This document shows, piece by piece, positions 7,819 to 15,403 of a stretch of 22,880 nt of DNA. The notes under the pieces are model-generated. The model searched no databases, had not been told where the DNA came from, and saw nothing but the letters and a program-made list of their open reading frames with translations. Source of the DNA: a virus. How positions within the stretch are numbered: the stretch's first letter is position 1; each line of letters opens with the position of its first letter. Location: IMG/VR virus record IMGVR_UViG_3300035162_000478, positions 1-22,880 of that record; one strand, given 5' to 3'. The translations under genes were made by a program, and so were the position numbers.

Positions 7819-9062
7819 TACTCTGTAACCTTCCGCACAATCCTATTTTCTGAGAAATTATAATCTGATCTTTTAACTTTTGCACCATCTGCGTTTGTTG
7901 TAAATAAACCAACATTGCCTGTATATACACCAATTATAAGTTTGTTGTCACTATTTATAAATTTATATGTATCTCCAAAGCGTAGCTTTCCTGTTTGATA
8001 TAACTTCGCAACCTCATTTGTAGAAAGGTATTCTGTATTCGGAGTTCCGTCTGGCATTGCTGTAATTTCGGAACTGGTTTCTCCAATTATTGCTAGTGCT
8101 TTTTCTTGATTTATGTATTGACTTTTAACATTTGTATTATCGACAAACTGACCAGTTATGTGAAGCCTTGCGTGAGCCTTTATACCAGCAAACGCATTTT
8201 CTCTTTCTATTTTTATCATCCCTTGCCAATTAAGGTCTGCAACTGTAGTGCCATCTTCTAGTAAGTTAGCAGCATCATTTAAAAGTAATCCACGTAATAT
8301 TCCAATATTATATCTACCACCATCACCATATTTTTTTATGATCCTTTCTTCGGTTCTATTTACTTCTACGCCCACGTCTTCCATGCCGTTAAACCTATTC
8401 ATTTTTCGTATAGTTTCAATGTTACGTTTTGCGAAAAGAGAACCAGTTTCTTCACCTTCATCTGCAAGCTCAGACTTTTTCCTTTTTAAAGAAGCTAGTG
8501 CATCATCTGCTTGTTGTTGATAGGCAATTTTTTTAGCGCCAGTTGCATTGTTTGCTTTGTTCTGATAAAAATCAAAAGCCTTATTTAACTCCTTAAATAT
8601 TGGATCAGGTTCTTCACCCATAGACATCCACGCAGCTTTGGTGCTAGTAATATTACTAGGATCAGCTACATCATTAGTAGCTTCATTTATAACACTAGTA
8701 TTAGTAGTTTCTTTATTTCCAACAAGTAAATTAATGTCCCATTCTTTTCCAGTTTTTTTGTGTTTAATACCAATGTCTGTCCATGTAGCAACATTAGCTG
8801 CACCGCCAGCGGCTATAGATGATGCGCTATCCGTGTCCCAACCTAGGCTTGTTAGAGTAGCTATGTATTCATTAGTACTATTTCTTTTATTATCTCTTAT
8901 TAATTTTCTAGCTGCAGCGTCCCTACGAGCGTCAGTAGCTATCTGCCACTGACGTTCTTCTTTAGTTAACTCTGCTGCAGCAGCCGCTTCATTTTTTGTA
9001 TCAATGTATTCGCTTCCTGCCCCAGCAGCACCACCTAAAAAAGACATAAAATTAAAAGCCAT
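7818..9062 (-). CDS. Internal virion protein (414 aa)
   Basis: The protein opens with a small hydrophobic Gly/Ala segment (FMSFLGGAAGAG, about 5-16) and then a long charged helix (about 17-60, with a run of alanines). The middle is mixed, with a helical KAFDFYQNKANN to KRKKSELADEG region around 160-205. The last 80 residues look strand-rich (KLRFGDTYKFI, KLIIGVYTG). No enzyme motif is recognised. Its place between the 172-residue protein and the 1265-residue ejection protein, with one-base TAATG junctions at both ends and GGAG near its start, suggests co-translation and a part in the same internal virion complex. This is a positional inference; a non-virion accessory role cannot be excluded. 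Confidence 0.62.
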   Translation of the reverse strand: MAFNFMSFLGGAAGAGSEYIDTKNEAAAAAELTKEERQWQIATDARRDAAARKLIRDNKRNSTNEYIATLTSLGWDTDSASSIAAGGAANVATWTDIGIKHKKTGKEWDINLLVGNKETTNTSVINEATNDVADPSNITSTKAAWMSMGEEPDPIFKELNKAFDFYQNKANNATGAKKIAYQQQADDALASLKRKKSELADEGEETGSLFAKRNIETIRKMNRFNGMEDVGVEVNRTEERIIKKYGDGGRYNIGILRGLLLNDAANLLEDGTTVADLNWQGMIKIERENAFAGIKAHARLHITGQFVDNTNVKSQYINQEKALAIIGETSSEITAMPDGTPNTEYLSTNEVAKLYQTGKLRFGDTYKFINSDNKLIIGVYTGNVGLFTTNADGAKVKRSDYNFSENRIVRKVTE

Positions 9063-9580
9063 TACATTCTCCTCGCCATAAGACCACTTGACTGTGGGTT
9101 TTCTTCTAGTACAGCTTCTGGTTCAACCATAGGCTCTTCTTCTTCTACTACGTTTTCTTCTTGCGGCATTTTCTTTTTCATCTTGGATACCACTAAAGCA
9201 ATTTTACTTTCTGAAATTTTATCTTGGTCTATAGTTACATTTGTACCCATGTTGTACTCAATGCCTGCTTCATCAGCAACGTATGCAATGAGTTCCATTA
9301 TAACAGGTAGTATAAGTATAGACACATCAATACTATGCTTACCTTCCATTGCGCCACTTTGTACAAGTATCTCTGCAACTGGCGCTACGGGAGTACCCAT
9401 CTCAAGGGTATCTAGTAATGAATCATTAATTGCGGGGTCAGTAAGTTTTGTTGCGTAGTACTCAAATGCTTCCTCAACAGTACTATACTGTGGAGCTTGC
9501 TGCCAAGGACGTGCGCCTAACTCTGCAGTAAGAGACTGTCCAGCAATGGGTGCATCAAAAAGATTATTGTCTTCAGCCAT
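9062..9580 (-). CDS. Conserved marine-phage protein, virion-associated by context
   Basis: This encodes 172 residues. The start has the form MAEDNNLFDAPIAGQSLTAE, followed by a PWQQAPQYSTVEEAFEYY stretch, a mostly helical and rather hydrophobic middle (about 60-105, HSIDVSILILPVIMELIAYVAD in two parts), and a highly acidic tail (EEEEPMVEPEA, about 145-160) ending in basic MARRM. I recall proteins with the same opening ('FDAPIPGQSLT... PWE.PP.Y') in marine podoviruses and cyanophages. They sit beside internal virion or neck genes and are uncharacterised. The hydrophobic stretch contains charged residues, so I read it as a buried helix and not as a membrane segment. It overlaps the 70-residue gene by eight bases and the next gene by one. 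The function is unknown. Confidence 0.65.
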   Translation of the reverse strand: MAEDNNLFDAPIAGQSLTAELGARPWQQAPQYSTVEEAFEYYATKLTDPAINDSLLDTLEMGTPVAPVAEILVQSGAMEGKHSIDVSILILPVIMELIAYVADEAGIEYNMGTNVTIDQDKISESKIALVVSKMKKKMPQEENVVEEEEPMVEPEAVLEENPQSSGLMARRM

Positions 9581-9785
9581 TGTTTAAACCTGCCCTTAAT
9601 TTTTTTATTTGCATAAACTGTTCTAACAAATAGTCTGAGGGGTCTGCTTTTTTATCTGTTTCTGATACTGGTTTATTTCTATTCATTAAACCGCCCGACT
9701 CAACACTCTCTACTTTAGAAGGTTTTTTCATTGACCTGTTCATGTATTCTTTGTAGGCTGTAAGCCCCTGCCCTTGTAACGACAT
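9573..9785 (-). CDS. Small basic phage protein, unknown function
   Basis: This encodes 70 residues, with AGGAGA about six bases before the start codon, a good ribosome site. The protein is basic at the N-terminus (KEYMNRSMKKPSK), has a loop rich in G, N and K in the middle, and ends with a probable helix (SDYLLEQFMQIKKLRAGL). No family is recognised. It lies between the 637-residue helical protein and the 172-residue protein, overlapping the latter by eight bases. It is therefore co-expressed with the internal virion genes and may be a minor virion or assembly component; this is inferred from position only. Confidence 0.6.
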   Translation of the reverse strand: MSLQGQGLTAYKEYMNRSMKKPSKVESVESGGLMNRNKPVSETDKKADPSDYLLEQFMQIKKLRAGLNNG

Positions 9786-9803
9786 GTTATTCTCCTACTC
9801 TAC

Positions 9804-11717
9804 TTACCAATTAAATATCTTACCTACACCACCAAGTATAAGTTTACCTACAAAGTCACCCATTGCGTTAGATGCAGCTAAGTCAGCAGCACTTTCTGCT
9901 TGTGTTCTTGCTTTGCCTGCAGCTAAGTGACTAAGTGTTATTGCATTTTGTCTATCTCGCTCTCCTTCAGAAGAAGTCCACGCCCACTCCATAAGATCAC
10001 CATGCTCTTGCCACAAGTTAGCGTGAGCCTGATTAGATATACCAAGTACATTCTGTGCGTTAATTTCATTAGCTCTGTTAACTGCTGCAGTTCCTGCTGT
10101 TGCTACTTCCCTACGCCAGTTTGCATTTGACTGAGCTATAACTAAACTGTTAGTTGCATTAAACTGATCACGTTGATTTTCTATTTCAGCATTAAACTTA
10201 CTCATAGAATTTGCTTCACCAGAATTAAACTGGGCCATAGCATTTTTTTGGCTGGCATTAAACTGTGATGTCTGTGTCTTTAGGTTAGCAAAGAATTGAT
10301 CTGCTTGGTTCTCACTAGTTGCGTTAAATTGTTTGGAAGCATTTTCTGCAGCTTGATCTGTAAACAAAGACTGAGTACGTGCCTGACCTTTAAACATTTC
10401 AACTTGTTGTTTATTGTTTAAGTTAGCCATATCGGTAGCTAAAAATGCTTGTGCATTTAACACAGCAGACTGTTGCCTATTACTTAGGTTAGCCATATCT
10501 AAGTTTGCAAGTGCCGCTACTTCACCCATTAGAAGAGCTTGTGTGTTACTCATGTTAGCAAGATTAACTGTGTTAGCTGCACGACTATTCTCTAGTGCTA
10601 CTTGTTGATCTGCATTAAAGTTCATGTCTGCTATGTCACTAACCTTAGTTGCGTTTATAACTCTAGCTTGAAACTTTTGGTCAAACTCCTGACCAATAAA
10701 TGCAGCACGTTGTTCTGCTGCAAGCATAGCACGTTGCTGTCGGTTTGACAAGTTTTGTGATTCAAACTTTGCAAATGTCCCTGCATCAGCAGCAGCTATT
10801 GGTAGCGCAGACTCCATAGCAGCCTGTATGAGTGCCTGTCCTGCCATGCTACTAGAGCTTAACCCACGTGCAGCCATAGCTGCTGTAGCGGCCCTCATGC
10901 TTCCTGCTGCCCACGGAGGTGTTTCACCACCTTCAAAGTCAGTCATTAACTCAGCAAGCTGTCCTTTTACAGTAGCTTTTTCTGTAGGTGTAGCAGTTAC
11001 AGCTTCTATCTCTTCTGTAAATGCCGCTGCACTTGCCGCATCAGCTACTGGATCAACTCTTTCACCAATCTCCATCTTACGGTCTGCAACTTCTTTTACA
11101 TCAATAGACGTACCTTCTGTTGTTGTAAGGTCAGACACAGAACTTTTAGTTGTTTGTGCAGCATCTACTTTTGCATCGTCAGATAAAGTACCTTCTACTG
11201 CTGTAGTTTTATCTAGCACTCCTTCAACAGCATCACCTGTTAAGGTAGGATCAACTGTAGCTGAATCAAGAGGGTCTACATAGTCAGAAGACATGAGCAT
11301 ACCACCCGTATCTTTTCTTCTTGGGTCACTAACATTAGCAGTTGATGTATACGTAGTAGGTGTAGTTTTGGCTCTGGGGTCTTGACCAACCGTACCTGTG
11401 CCAGAATCAATAAGTTGATTATCTTGAACTACAGTACCTGTAGCAGTGACATTAGCACCAGTAGGTAACGCAGGATTTTTCATACGATCAATAGTATCTT
11501 TTTTAATCTGAGGAGTAGTACCACCTTCAGCATAGTTTTTACGTACCATACCACCGTTCATCATGTTTACAGCTTGTTGATTATACGTGTCCATCTTTTG
11601 TTTAGCTTCAGGATTTTGCTCTAAGAAACTATCAAACTTAGACATGTCACCATTGTAGCCTAGCGTACCTGCAATACGCTTTTGTGCTTCTGGTTTAAAT
11701 CCTTGAAACTGAATCAT
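9804..11717 (-). CDS. Helical internal virion protein with 11-residue repeats
   Basis: This encodes 637 residues from ATG 11717. The frame stays open to a TTG at 11750, but that codon lies upstream of the expected transcription start, while ATG 11717 follows AAAAAGAAAGATA. The N-terminus contains GGMVRKNYAEGG, a motif I recall from marine phage virion proteins. Residues about 80-250 are low-complexity, rich in T, A, D and V. From about 320 on the protein is one long helix with NLSNRQQ or NLNNKQQ motifs at 322, 410 and 432. Residues 462-538 form seven 11-residue units, most beginning x-Q-F-N, a hendecad coiled-coil period. It ends with a Gly-rich hydrophobic segment (FVGKLILGGVGKIF). Size, repeats and position before the 414- and 1265-residue proteins suggest an ejection protein. 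It is the first gene after the promoter at 11751-11778. Confidence 0.75.
   Translation of the reverse strand: MIQFQGFKPEAQKRIAGTLGYNGDMSKFDSFLEQNPEAKQKMDTYNQQAVNMMNGGMVRKNYAEGGTTPQIKKDTIDRMKNPALPTGANVTATGTVVQDNQLIDSGTGTVGQDPRAKTTPTTYTSTANVSDPRRKDTGGMLMSSDYVDPLDSATVDPTLTGDAVEGVLDKTTAVEGTLSDDAKVDAAQTTKSSVSDLTTTEGTSIDVKEVADRKMEIGERVDPVADAASAAAFTEEIEAVTATPTEKATVKGQLAELMTDFEGGETPPWAAGSMRAATAAMAARGLSSSSMAGQALIQAAMESALPIAAADAGTFAKFESQNLSNRQQRAMLAAEQRAAFIGQEFDQKFQARVINATKVSDIADMNFNADQQVALENSRAANTVNLANMSNTQALLMGEVAALANLDMANLSNRQQSAVLNAQAFLATDMANLNNKQQVEMFKGQARTQSLFTDQAAENASKQFNATSENQADQFFANLKTQTSQFNASQKNAMAQFNSGEANSMSKFNAEIENQRDQFNATNSLVIAQSNANWRREVATAGTAAVNRANEINAQNVLGISNQAHANLWQEHGDLMEWAWTSSEGERDRQNAITLSHLAAGKARTQAESAADLAASNAMGDFVGKLILGGVGKIFNW
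10104..10334 (-). repeat. Seven tandem 11-residue (33-base) repeats in the helical virion protein
   Basis: The coding stretch for residues 462-538 falls into seven in-frame units of 11 residues. Their starts are KQFNATSENQA, DQFFANLKTQT, SQFNASQKNAM, AQFNSGEANSM, SKFNAEIENQR, DQFNATNSLVI and AQSNANWRREV. The x-Q/K-F/S-N positions are fixed while the rest varies. An 11-residue period makes a right-handed coiled coil. Two 22-residue units (DMANLSNRQQ... and DMANLNNKQQ...) stand just upstream in the protein and fit the same period. Confidence 0.85.
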
Positions 11718-11736
11718 TATATTATCTTTCTTTTTA

Positions 11737-11750
11737 TTGTCATACGACAA
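11737..11750 (-). promoter_or_regulatory. Small dyad at the expected transcription start
   Basis: TTGTC and GACAA flank GTAT on the - strand, directly after the -10 box. The dyad straddles the likely start point, so it is more probably a protein-binding site than an RNA hairpin. TGACAATAAAAA, which contains one half-site, occurs here (11731-11742) and again over the -35 box (11766-11777), 35 bases apart. Confidence 0.5.
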
Positions 11751-11778
11751 AGTATACTACGTATGTTTTTATTGTCAA
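11751..11778 (-). promoter_or_regulatory. Sigma70-type promoter for the internal virion sub-operon
   Basis: On the - strand TTGACA (11778-11773) and TATACT (11756-11751) are separated by 16 bases. This is a near-consensus host sigma70 promoter, lying 34 bases before ATG 11717. It would drive the five genes from 11717 down to 4021, independently of the upstream capsid and fibre genes. Confidence 0.8.
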
Positions 11779-11802
11779 GTAACTTATTGTTACAATAGTT
11801 AC
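11779..11802 (-). promoter_or_regulatory. 24-base inverted repeat next to the promoter
   Basis: The two arms, GTAACTATTG and CAATAAGTTAC on the - strand, pair over ten bases around TAA with one bulged A. The repeat covers the stop codon of the 149-residue gene and ends one base before the -35 box. No U-tract follows it, so it is either a hairpin ending or processing the upstream transcript or an operator for the promoter. Confidence 0.55.
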
Positions 11803-12248
11803 CACTTAGTTAGCCAACCTAGATACCATAGATACATACCACCGCTACCTAGTACTAAGGATATAAAGATAAAGATACCTATCCCGCTAAGTATCATTTG
11901 CTTTCTTTCTTCTGCCTTAACTTCTGCTAACCTAGCCTCGTTCTTACGCTCAACCCGTATATCCCGCCTCAAGTTCTGCAGGTTTCGCCACTGTGATATA
12001 CCACGAGTTGCAGTAATCATTTCTCTAAGTTCTTCTTCACAGTCAATGGCTTGCTGCTGCTTCATAAAGGTGTCCATAGCTTCTTCATTAGCACTGGCAA
12101 AAATTGAAGCCTTCTTTTTATTGTGTTGGGCTTTGGCTCCATCTACTGCATCAAAAAATCCAGCAATCTCTTTTCCCAAACTGGCAATTTGTTTACCTGC
12201 AGATAAGCCAGACTTTAATAAAGCAAATGCACTAACGGGGTCAATCAT
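11799..12248 (-). CDS. Tail-anchored membrane protein, possible lysis gene
   Basis: This encodes 149 residues. The N-terminus begins MIDPVSAFALLKSGLSAGK, followed by helices. A long charged segment (about 85-116, rich in R, E and K) then leads to one hydrophobic segment at about 118-142 (ILSGIGIFIFISLVLGSGG), ending with aromatic WYLGWLTKW. This is a C-terminally anchored membrane protein with a large cytoplasmic helical part. I recall phage proteins with the same MIDP(V/I)..F start in marine podoviruses, without a known role. It overlaps the upstream membrane protein gene by four bases (ATGA), and such pairs often encode holin and spanin-like functions. No peptidoglycan hydrolase motif is visible. 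Its stop lies inside the inverted repeat by the next promoter. The lysis role is inferred. Confidence 0.6.
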   Translation of the reverse strand: MIDPVSAFALLKSGLSAGKQIASLGKEIAGFFDAVDGAKAQHNKKKASIFASANEEAMDTFMKQQQAIDCEEELREMITATRGISQWRNLQNLRRDIRVERKNEARLAEVKAEERKQMILSGIGIFIFISLVLGSGGMYLWYLGWLTKW

Positions 12249-12523
12249 CTTATCTGTGCTGCTGCTTGTTTCTGCATGTAGTCAACTGCGTCCCTAATTG
12301 CCTTTATGTTTTCATCTATGCGGCCTAACATTATAGCCTGTAGTTGTGCTGTCTTTTCTACTTCATTGATACGTATCTCATGACGTGCAATCTCACGGGC
12401 ATTAGTAGTTACGGTAGCGTCAAGCGTTGACATATACCAGACCAGCCCTACTGTTTGTACAGCTATTGCTAGTACGAATGTTGCTGGGACAGATTTGGAT
12501 AAGTGCCAGCTATCCTGCGCCAT
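12245..12523 (-). CDS. Single-pass membrane protein, holin-like
   Basis: This encodes 92 residues. One membrane segment at about 13-31 (PATFVLAIAVQTVGLVWY) follows the short N-terminus MAQDSWHLSKS; a long coiled-coil-like helix (about 36-82) comes next and the tail is short. The layout 'WHL.K.VP' then membrane segment, then coiled coil is one I remember for small phage membrane proteins near lysis genes, sometimes called holin. A single membrane pass with a coiled-coil tail would also fit a spanin component. Its ATG overlaps the upstream stop as TGATG, and the next gene overlaps it by four bases. The membrane segment is seen directly; holin activity is inferred. Confidence 0.6.
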   Translation of the reverse strand: MAQDSWHLSKSVPATFVLAIAVQTVGLVWYMSTLDATVTTNAREIARHEIRINEVEKTAQLQAIMLGRIDENIKAIRDAVDYMQKQAAAQIR

Positions 12524-12720
12524 CAGTCAGCAGCCGCAATGGTTAGTGTGCCAGCTTCTACTTGGCGTTGTATCTCTGCGTAGTGGCGATTGGCTGGGTC
12601 TAGCGGGACTGATAGCTCTTGTCCGTCTATTGTTGCTATTATTGCAAAAGCAATAGGTACGTCTACGCCTTCAACTTCTGCTTGATATTGTGCTGATGTA
12701 ATGTTCATATTATTTTCCAT
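12523..12720 (-). CDS. Small phage protein, unknown function
   Basis: This encodes 65 residues, with GGAG eight bases before ATG 12720. The ATG nine bases further in (MNITSAQY) is an alternative start. The protein contains a DGQELSVPLDPANRHYAEI stretch (about 33-52) and ends in GTLTIAAAD. I recall this same DG..(S/V)VP.DP.N.HY.EI pattern in small marine-phage genes next to fibre genes. No catalytic motif or membrane segment is visible. Position after the 346-residue fibre protein and before the membrane proteins suggests either a small chaperone or fibre-associated protein, but this is a guess. It is co-translated with the holin-like gene by a TGATG overlap. Confidence 0.6.
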   Translation of the reverse strand: MENNMNITSAQYQAEVEGVDVPIAFAIIATIDGQELSVPLDPANRHYAEIQRQVEAGTLTIAAAD

Positions 12721-12722
12721 GA

Positions 12723-13763
12723 TTATAACTCCGCATCCGCTGTATATGTAAATATATACTTACAGTTAGCGCCATCGTGGATTGCATCATGGGCAAAACC
12801 ATTTACTACATTTAAGGCATATTGTTGACCAACGCTCCCTAAATAAATAGTGTCATTTTCAAGCTCTCTATAGCTTTGACCAGATTGTGCTAAGGTTGCT
12901 GCTGCTCTTTTATCTACCTTATAATGTACCACGCCACCAAAAAATCCAGTATCTGCGGTTGGATGATTACCAGTAGCTCCCGCTTTTCCAGTTTCAAAAT
13001 ACCTTTGGCACTTCTGAAGAGTAGTACTTATATCTTCTTGCTCAAATTCTGTAGCCACTGGGCCAACTTCCATCTGTACGCCTGTGATGAAGAAGTTGTT
13101 GTCAGTGCTGCTGAAGAAGCTGTCTATGCCAACAGCACGATTAGCATCTACTCTGTTGTACCATGATGTTCCTAGTGTACCACTTGTATAGGTTGATCCA
13201 GCATGAAGCCAAATATTTAATCGTAAACTTTCAGCATTATCATCATCAAAAGGACTAGAGCCATCATCTACATCCGCTGGAATTGTAATTACTTTCCTCA
13301 CCCAATCCGTTGTAGTGTCAAAAAGTATAGTTATGTTTCTGTTATTATCTTTGTCTTCTAGTTCACACCCAAAAGTAAATGCAGCATTAGCTTTAACATA
13401 AAAACTTATAGTAATTTGTTGTGCGCCAGCTACACCCTTGCCTATACGTTGCAAATTCTGGCCTTCAAAAGGCTGGCGAAAAAGAAAATATTCTCCAGCG
13501 GCAATAGAAGTATCAGCAGTAGTGCAATCAAATTTTGTACAATTAGCAGAAATTCCATTTGGCCCGTCTGCTGTTTGAGTCATTGTCAAACGTCCTGATG
13601 TGCTTACTGATATAGGAAAACGGTCTACCGTATGGTATTTGCTAAGTGTAGCACCCAAGCCTGTCACTGACGTAGCTCTCTGTGCCACATTCATTGCACC
13701 ATTGATTACCATGTTACGACCTACGGCTGGTGATGCGCTGGCGTTTGTTCTAGCTTTGGTCAT
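12723..13763 (-). CDS. Tail fibre/receptor-binding protein with lectin-like middle
   Basis: This encodes 346 residues. The N-terminal part has GRNMVINGAMNVAQRATS, then YHTVDRF (about 15-49), a known opening of many phage fibre-tip proteins ('NLIINGAM.VAQRGT...VDRW'). The middle (about 55-230) is strand-rich, like a carbohydrate-binding jelly roll. TGVQMEVGPVATEFEQED followed by LQKCQRYFETG is the other classic landmark, at the end of that domain. The last 80 residues form a separate C-terminal region. Such proteins sit at the end of fibre clusters and probably bind the cell surface. AGGA lies 9 bases upstream of ATG 13763. The receptor cannot be predicted. The gene is close behind the 92-residue gene and is co-transcribed. 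Confidence 0.78.
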   Translation of the reverse strand: MTKARTNASASPAVGRNMVINGAMNVAQRATSVTGLGATLSKYHTVDRFPISVSTSGRLTMTQTADGPNGISANCTKFDCTTADTSIAAGEYFLFRQPFEGQNLQRIGKGVAGAQQITISFYVKANAAFTFGCELEDKDNNRNITILFDTTTDWVRKVITIPADVDDGSSPFDDDNAESLRLNIWLHAGSTYTSGTLGTSWYNRVDANRAVGIDSFFSSTDNNFFITGVQMEVGPVATEFEQEDISTTLQKCQRYFETGKAGATGNHPTADTGFFGGVVHYKVDKRAAATLAQSGQSYRELENDTIYLGSVGQQYALNVVNGFAHDAIHDGANCKYIFTYTADAEL

Positions 13764-13769
13764 GTTTGT

Positions 13770-14048
13770 TTATCCTATTGCTGAAGCTGCATCACGTTCA
13801 GTACGTGTCTTGTAGTCTGATCGTGCAGTAACCAATGCTACAAAGTCTGCTTGATTGGAAGGTATGCTATCAGTAAAGTCTGAGTCATTCATTAGCTTAG
13901 TAGTCCACTCCTGTTGCATCCGTTTCCAACAGTTGTTCTTTTTACCCAGCATTGCAGCTTGTAGCCAATCGTCTATGCTCAACAGATCGTTAAGCAAGAT
14001 AGCTTGCTCTGTGTCTGTGCATGTTACTGTTAATGTTATTGTTGCCAT
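13770..14048 (-). CDS. Small fibre-cluster protein, unknown function
   Basis: This encodes 92 residues, with AAGGAGA before ATG 14048. It starts with a strand (MATITLTVTCTDTEQA), then looks fully helical, with KNNCWKRMQQEWTTKLMND in the middle and FVALVTARSDYKTRTERDA near the end. No family is recognised, although the placement of a small protein between fibre genes is common in marine podoviruses, where such genes can encode assembly chaperones. Three aromatic or cysteine-rich positions (W, C, W) stand close together. It is six bases from the next fibre gene. Confidence 0.6.
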   Translation of the reverse strand: MATITLTVTCTDTEQAILLNDLLSIDDWLQAAMLGKKNNCWKRMQQEWTTKLMNDSDFTDSIPSNQADFVALVTARSDYKTRTERDAASAIG

Positions 14049-14089
14049 TGTTATGTCTCCTTTAAGACAGGGTTATTTCGCCCAGTTAA

Positions 14090-15085
14090 TTATGCTACGA
14101 GGATGCCTGAGAAATAAGATTCTGTGTCAATGTCACTTTGTGCAGTGCCAGTGCCTTGGACAAATTGAAGTTTAGCAGTATCACCTGCATCCATATCTGC
14201 TAATATACTGCTTCCGGGGTTATAGTACGTTGCCGCACCAAAGGCAAATATATTTGTATACGTTCTATTACTTGTAACAATTTTAAACTGATAATAATTA
14301 GCGTTTGAATCTATAGCATCTACACGCAATTGAAAGCTCAATTGATACCTTCCAGTAACAGGTGCTGTAAAGACTGAGGATGCAAAGTCAGCATTATTGT
14401 CAAAAACTTCCGTTCCAAATGCTATATCTACAGCACTACCTACAGCTAAATTAGCTTGCTGACTTGCAGGTGTAGCCAAAAACGCTGGCTGGGCTGGCTT
14501 GGTACATATGCCATTTTCATCCCACGCCATAGCTTGTGTACCACCCGCTATACCAAATGAAACAGTATCATTTGAGCCTGCGGCTGAAGCACCTTTAAAT
14601 GCCCACACTTCTTGACCACTAACAGTAAATCTAAGCAAATCAGCATTGTCGGCAGCCTGAATATGTAACGGAGCAGTAGGTGCGGCTATGTTTATGCCTA
14701 CAAATCCATCAGAACCTTGCACAAACACAGCATGTGTCTGGTTGTCTGACTCAACACGGAAATCTACATCAGCGGATGACTCGTTTATAACAACAGCGCC
14801 ATCTAAGGTAGTAGTACCAGTAAACGTCTGGTTAGCCACCTCAAATGGTGTATAACTAATAATGTCACAAACGTCATCAGCACTGGCAGCTACACCTAAT
14901 ACAACATCACTACCATTAGTAGCTGTGAAGTCAGCAGGGCTAAGGTGTGAGCCATTTAGGTACACGTCTACGAACTGTGCAGTGTAACCTGCAGTGTTAA
15001 ACGTAGTCTGCCCTTCAGTACAGGTAAAACTTTCCCTGTGTTGCGTAGCCTGTGGGACAGGTGTACTGCCTATATATCCTGACAT
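14090..15085 (-). CDS. Tail fibre with C1q-like C-terminal domain
   Basis: This encodes 331 residues. The N-terminus MSGYIGSTPVPQATQHRESF, followed by FVDVYLNGSHLSPADFTATNG (about 1-60), is a known virion-attachment module of marine phage fibres. Residues about 85-190 are strand-rich fibre shaft with VGINIAAPTAPLHIQA. The C-terminal 135 residues (about 198-331) look like a C1q/TNF-like trimeric head. They contain AFLATP, then VFDNNADFASSVFTAPVTGRY and a final ESYFSGILV, the usual ends of this fold. The domain would form the trimeric tip and bind a surface ligand. The start overlaps nothing; the 103-residue gene ends seven bases upstream. The C1q call is by pattern only. Confidence 0.78.
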   Translation of the reverse strand: MSGYIGSTPVPQATQHRESFTCTEGQTTFNTAGYTAQFVDVYLNGSHLSPADFTATNGSDVVLGVAASADDVCDIISYTPFEVANQTFTGTTTLDGAVVINESSADVDFRVESDNQTHAVFVQGSDGFVGINIAAPTAPLHIQAADNADLLRFTVSGQEVWAFKGASAAGSNDTVSFGIAGGTQAMAWDENGICTKPAQPAFLATPASQQANLAVGSAVDIAFGTEVFDNNADFASSVFTAPVTGRYQLSFQLRVDAIDSNANYYQFKIVTSNRTYTNIFAFGAATYYNPGSSILADMDAGDTAKLQFVQGTGTAQSDIDTESYFSGILVA

Positions 15086-15091
15086 GTGTGT

Positions 15092-15403
15092 TTATCCTTG
15101 TGCTTCACGCATAGTTTTGTATGCAGCCTTAACATCGTCCGTCCAAACAGCATTAGCTACGGCTTGTACGGATGCAGCTTCACCGCTTATGTCTCTGGCG
15201 GTGTGTGTCCAACTGCCATCGTCAGCTTTTAATGAAAAGAATGGTGAAATAGCGTGGCGATTAAAGTTACGACTAAGCTCAGTTAGTGAACCGTCTGCCT
15301 GTTCTTCCATGATCTTTATAACTTTGCGAACTTGTATATACCAAGTATCTACGACCTCTATTTTGTCGTACTCTTGTACTTTAGTGATGTCACCGTTAGC
15401 CAT
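15092..15403 (-). CDS. Small conserved protein of the fibre cluster
   Basis: This encodes 103 residues with AAGGAG before ATG 15403. It begins MANGDITKVQEYDKIEVVDTW, continues with strands (YIQVRKVIKIMEE) and ends with a helical stretch (AVWTDDVKAAYKTMREAQ). I recall small proteins with the opening 'MA.GDI.KV...DK' between fibre genes in marine phages; their function is unknown. It contains no signal peptide and no membrane segment. It is preceded by the 64-base gap that holds a short hairpin, and is followed closely by the C1q-like fibre gene. A fibre chaperone or minor tail component is possible, but not shown. Confidence 0.6.
   Translation of the reverse strand: MANGDITKVQEYDKIEVVDTWYIQVRKVIKIMEEQADGSLTELSRNFNRHAISPFFSLKADDGSWTHTARDISGEAASVQAVANAVWTDDVKAAYKTMREAQG

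Noticed and set aside
10828-11283. 151-residue + strand frame opposite the helical virion protein
   Set aside because: It mirrors the Ala/Thr/Ser-rich codons of the real gene; low-complexity antisense only.
11718-11750. Upstream TTG start for the 637-residue virion protein (frame begins at 11750)
   Set aside because: This TTG lies directly after the -10 box, upstream of the expected transcript start, and lacks a ribosome site; ATG 11717 fits better.
11737-12297. 186-residue + strand frame opposite the membrane protein genes
   Set aside because: It is antisense to two better-supported overlapping genes, crosses a promoter, and has no ribosome site or recognisable sequence.
14049-14089. GGG...CCC mini-hairpin before the 92-residue gene
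   Set aside because: Only three GC pairs with a long loop; not distinguishable from chance.
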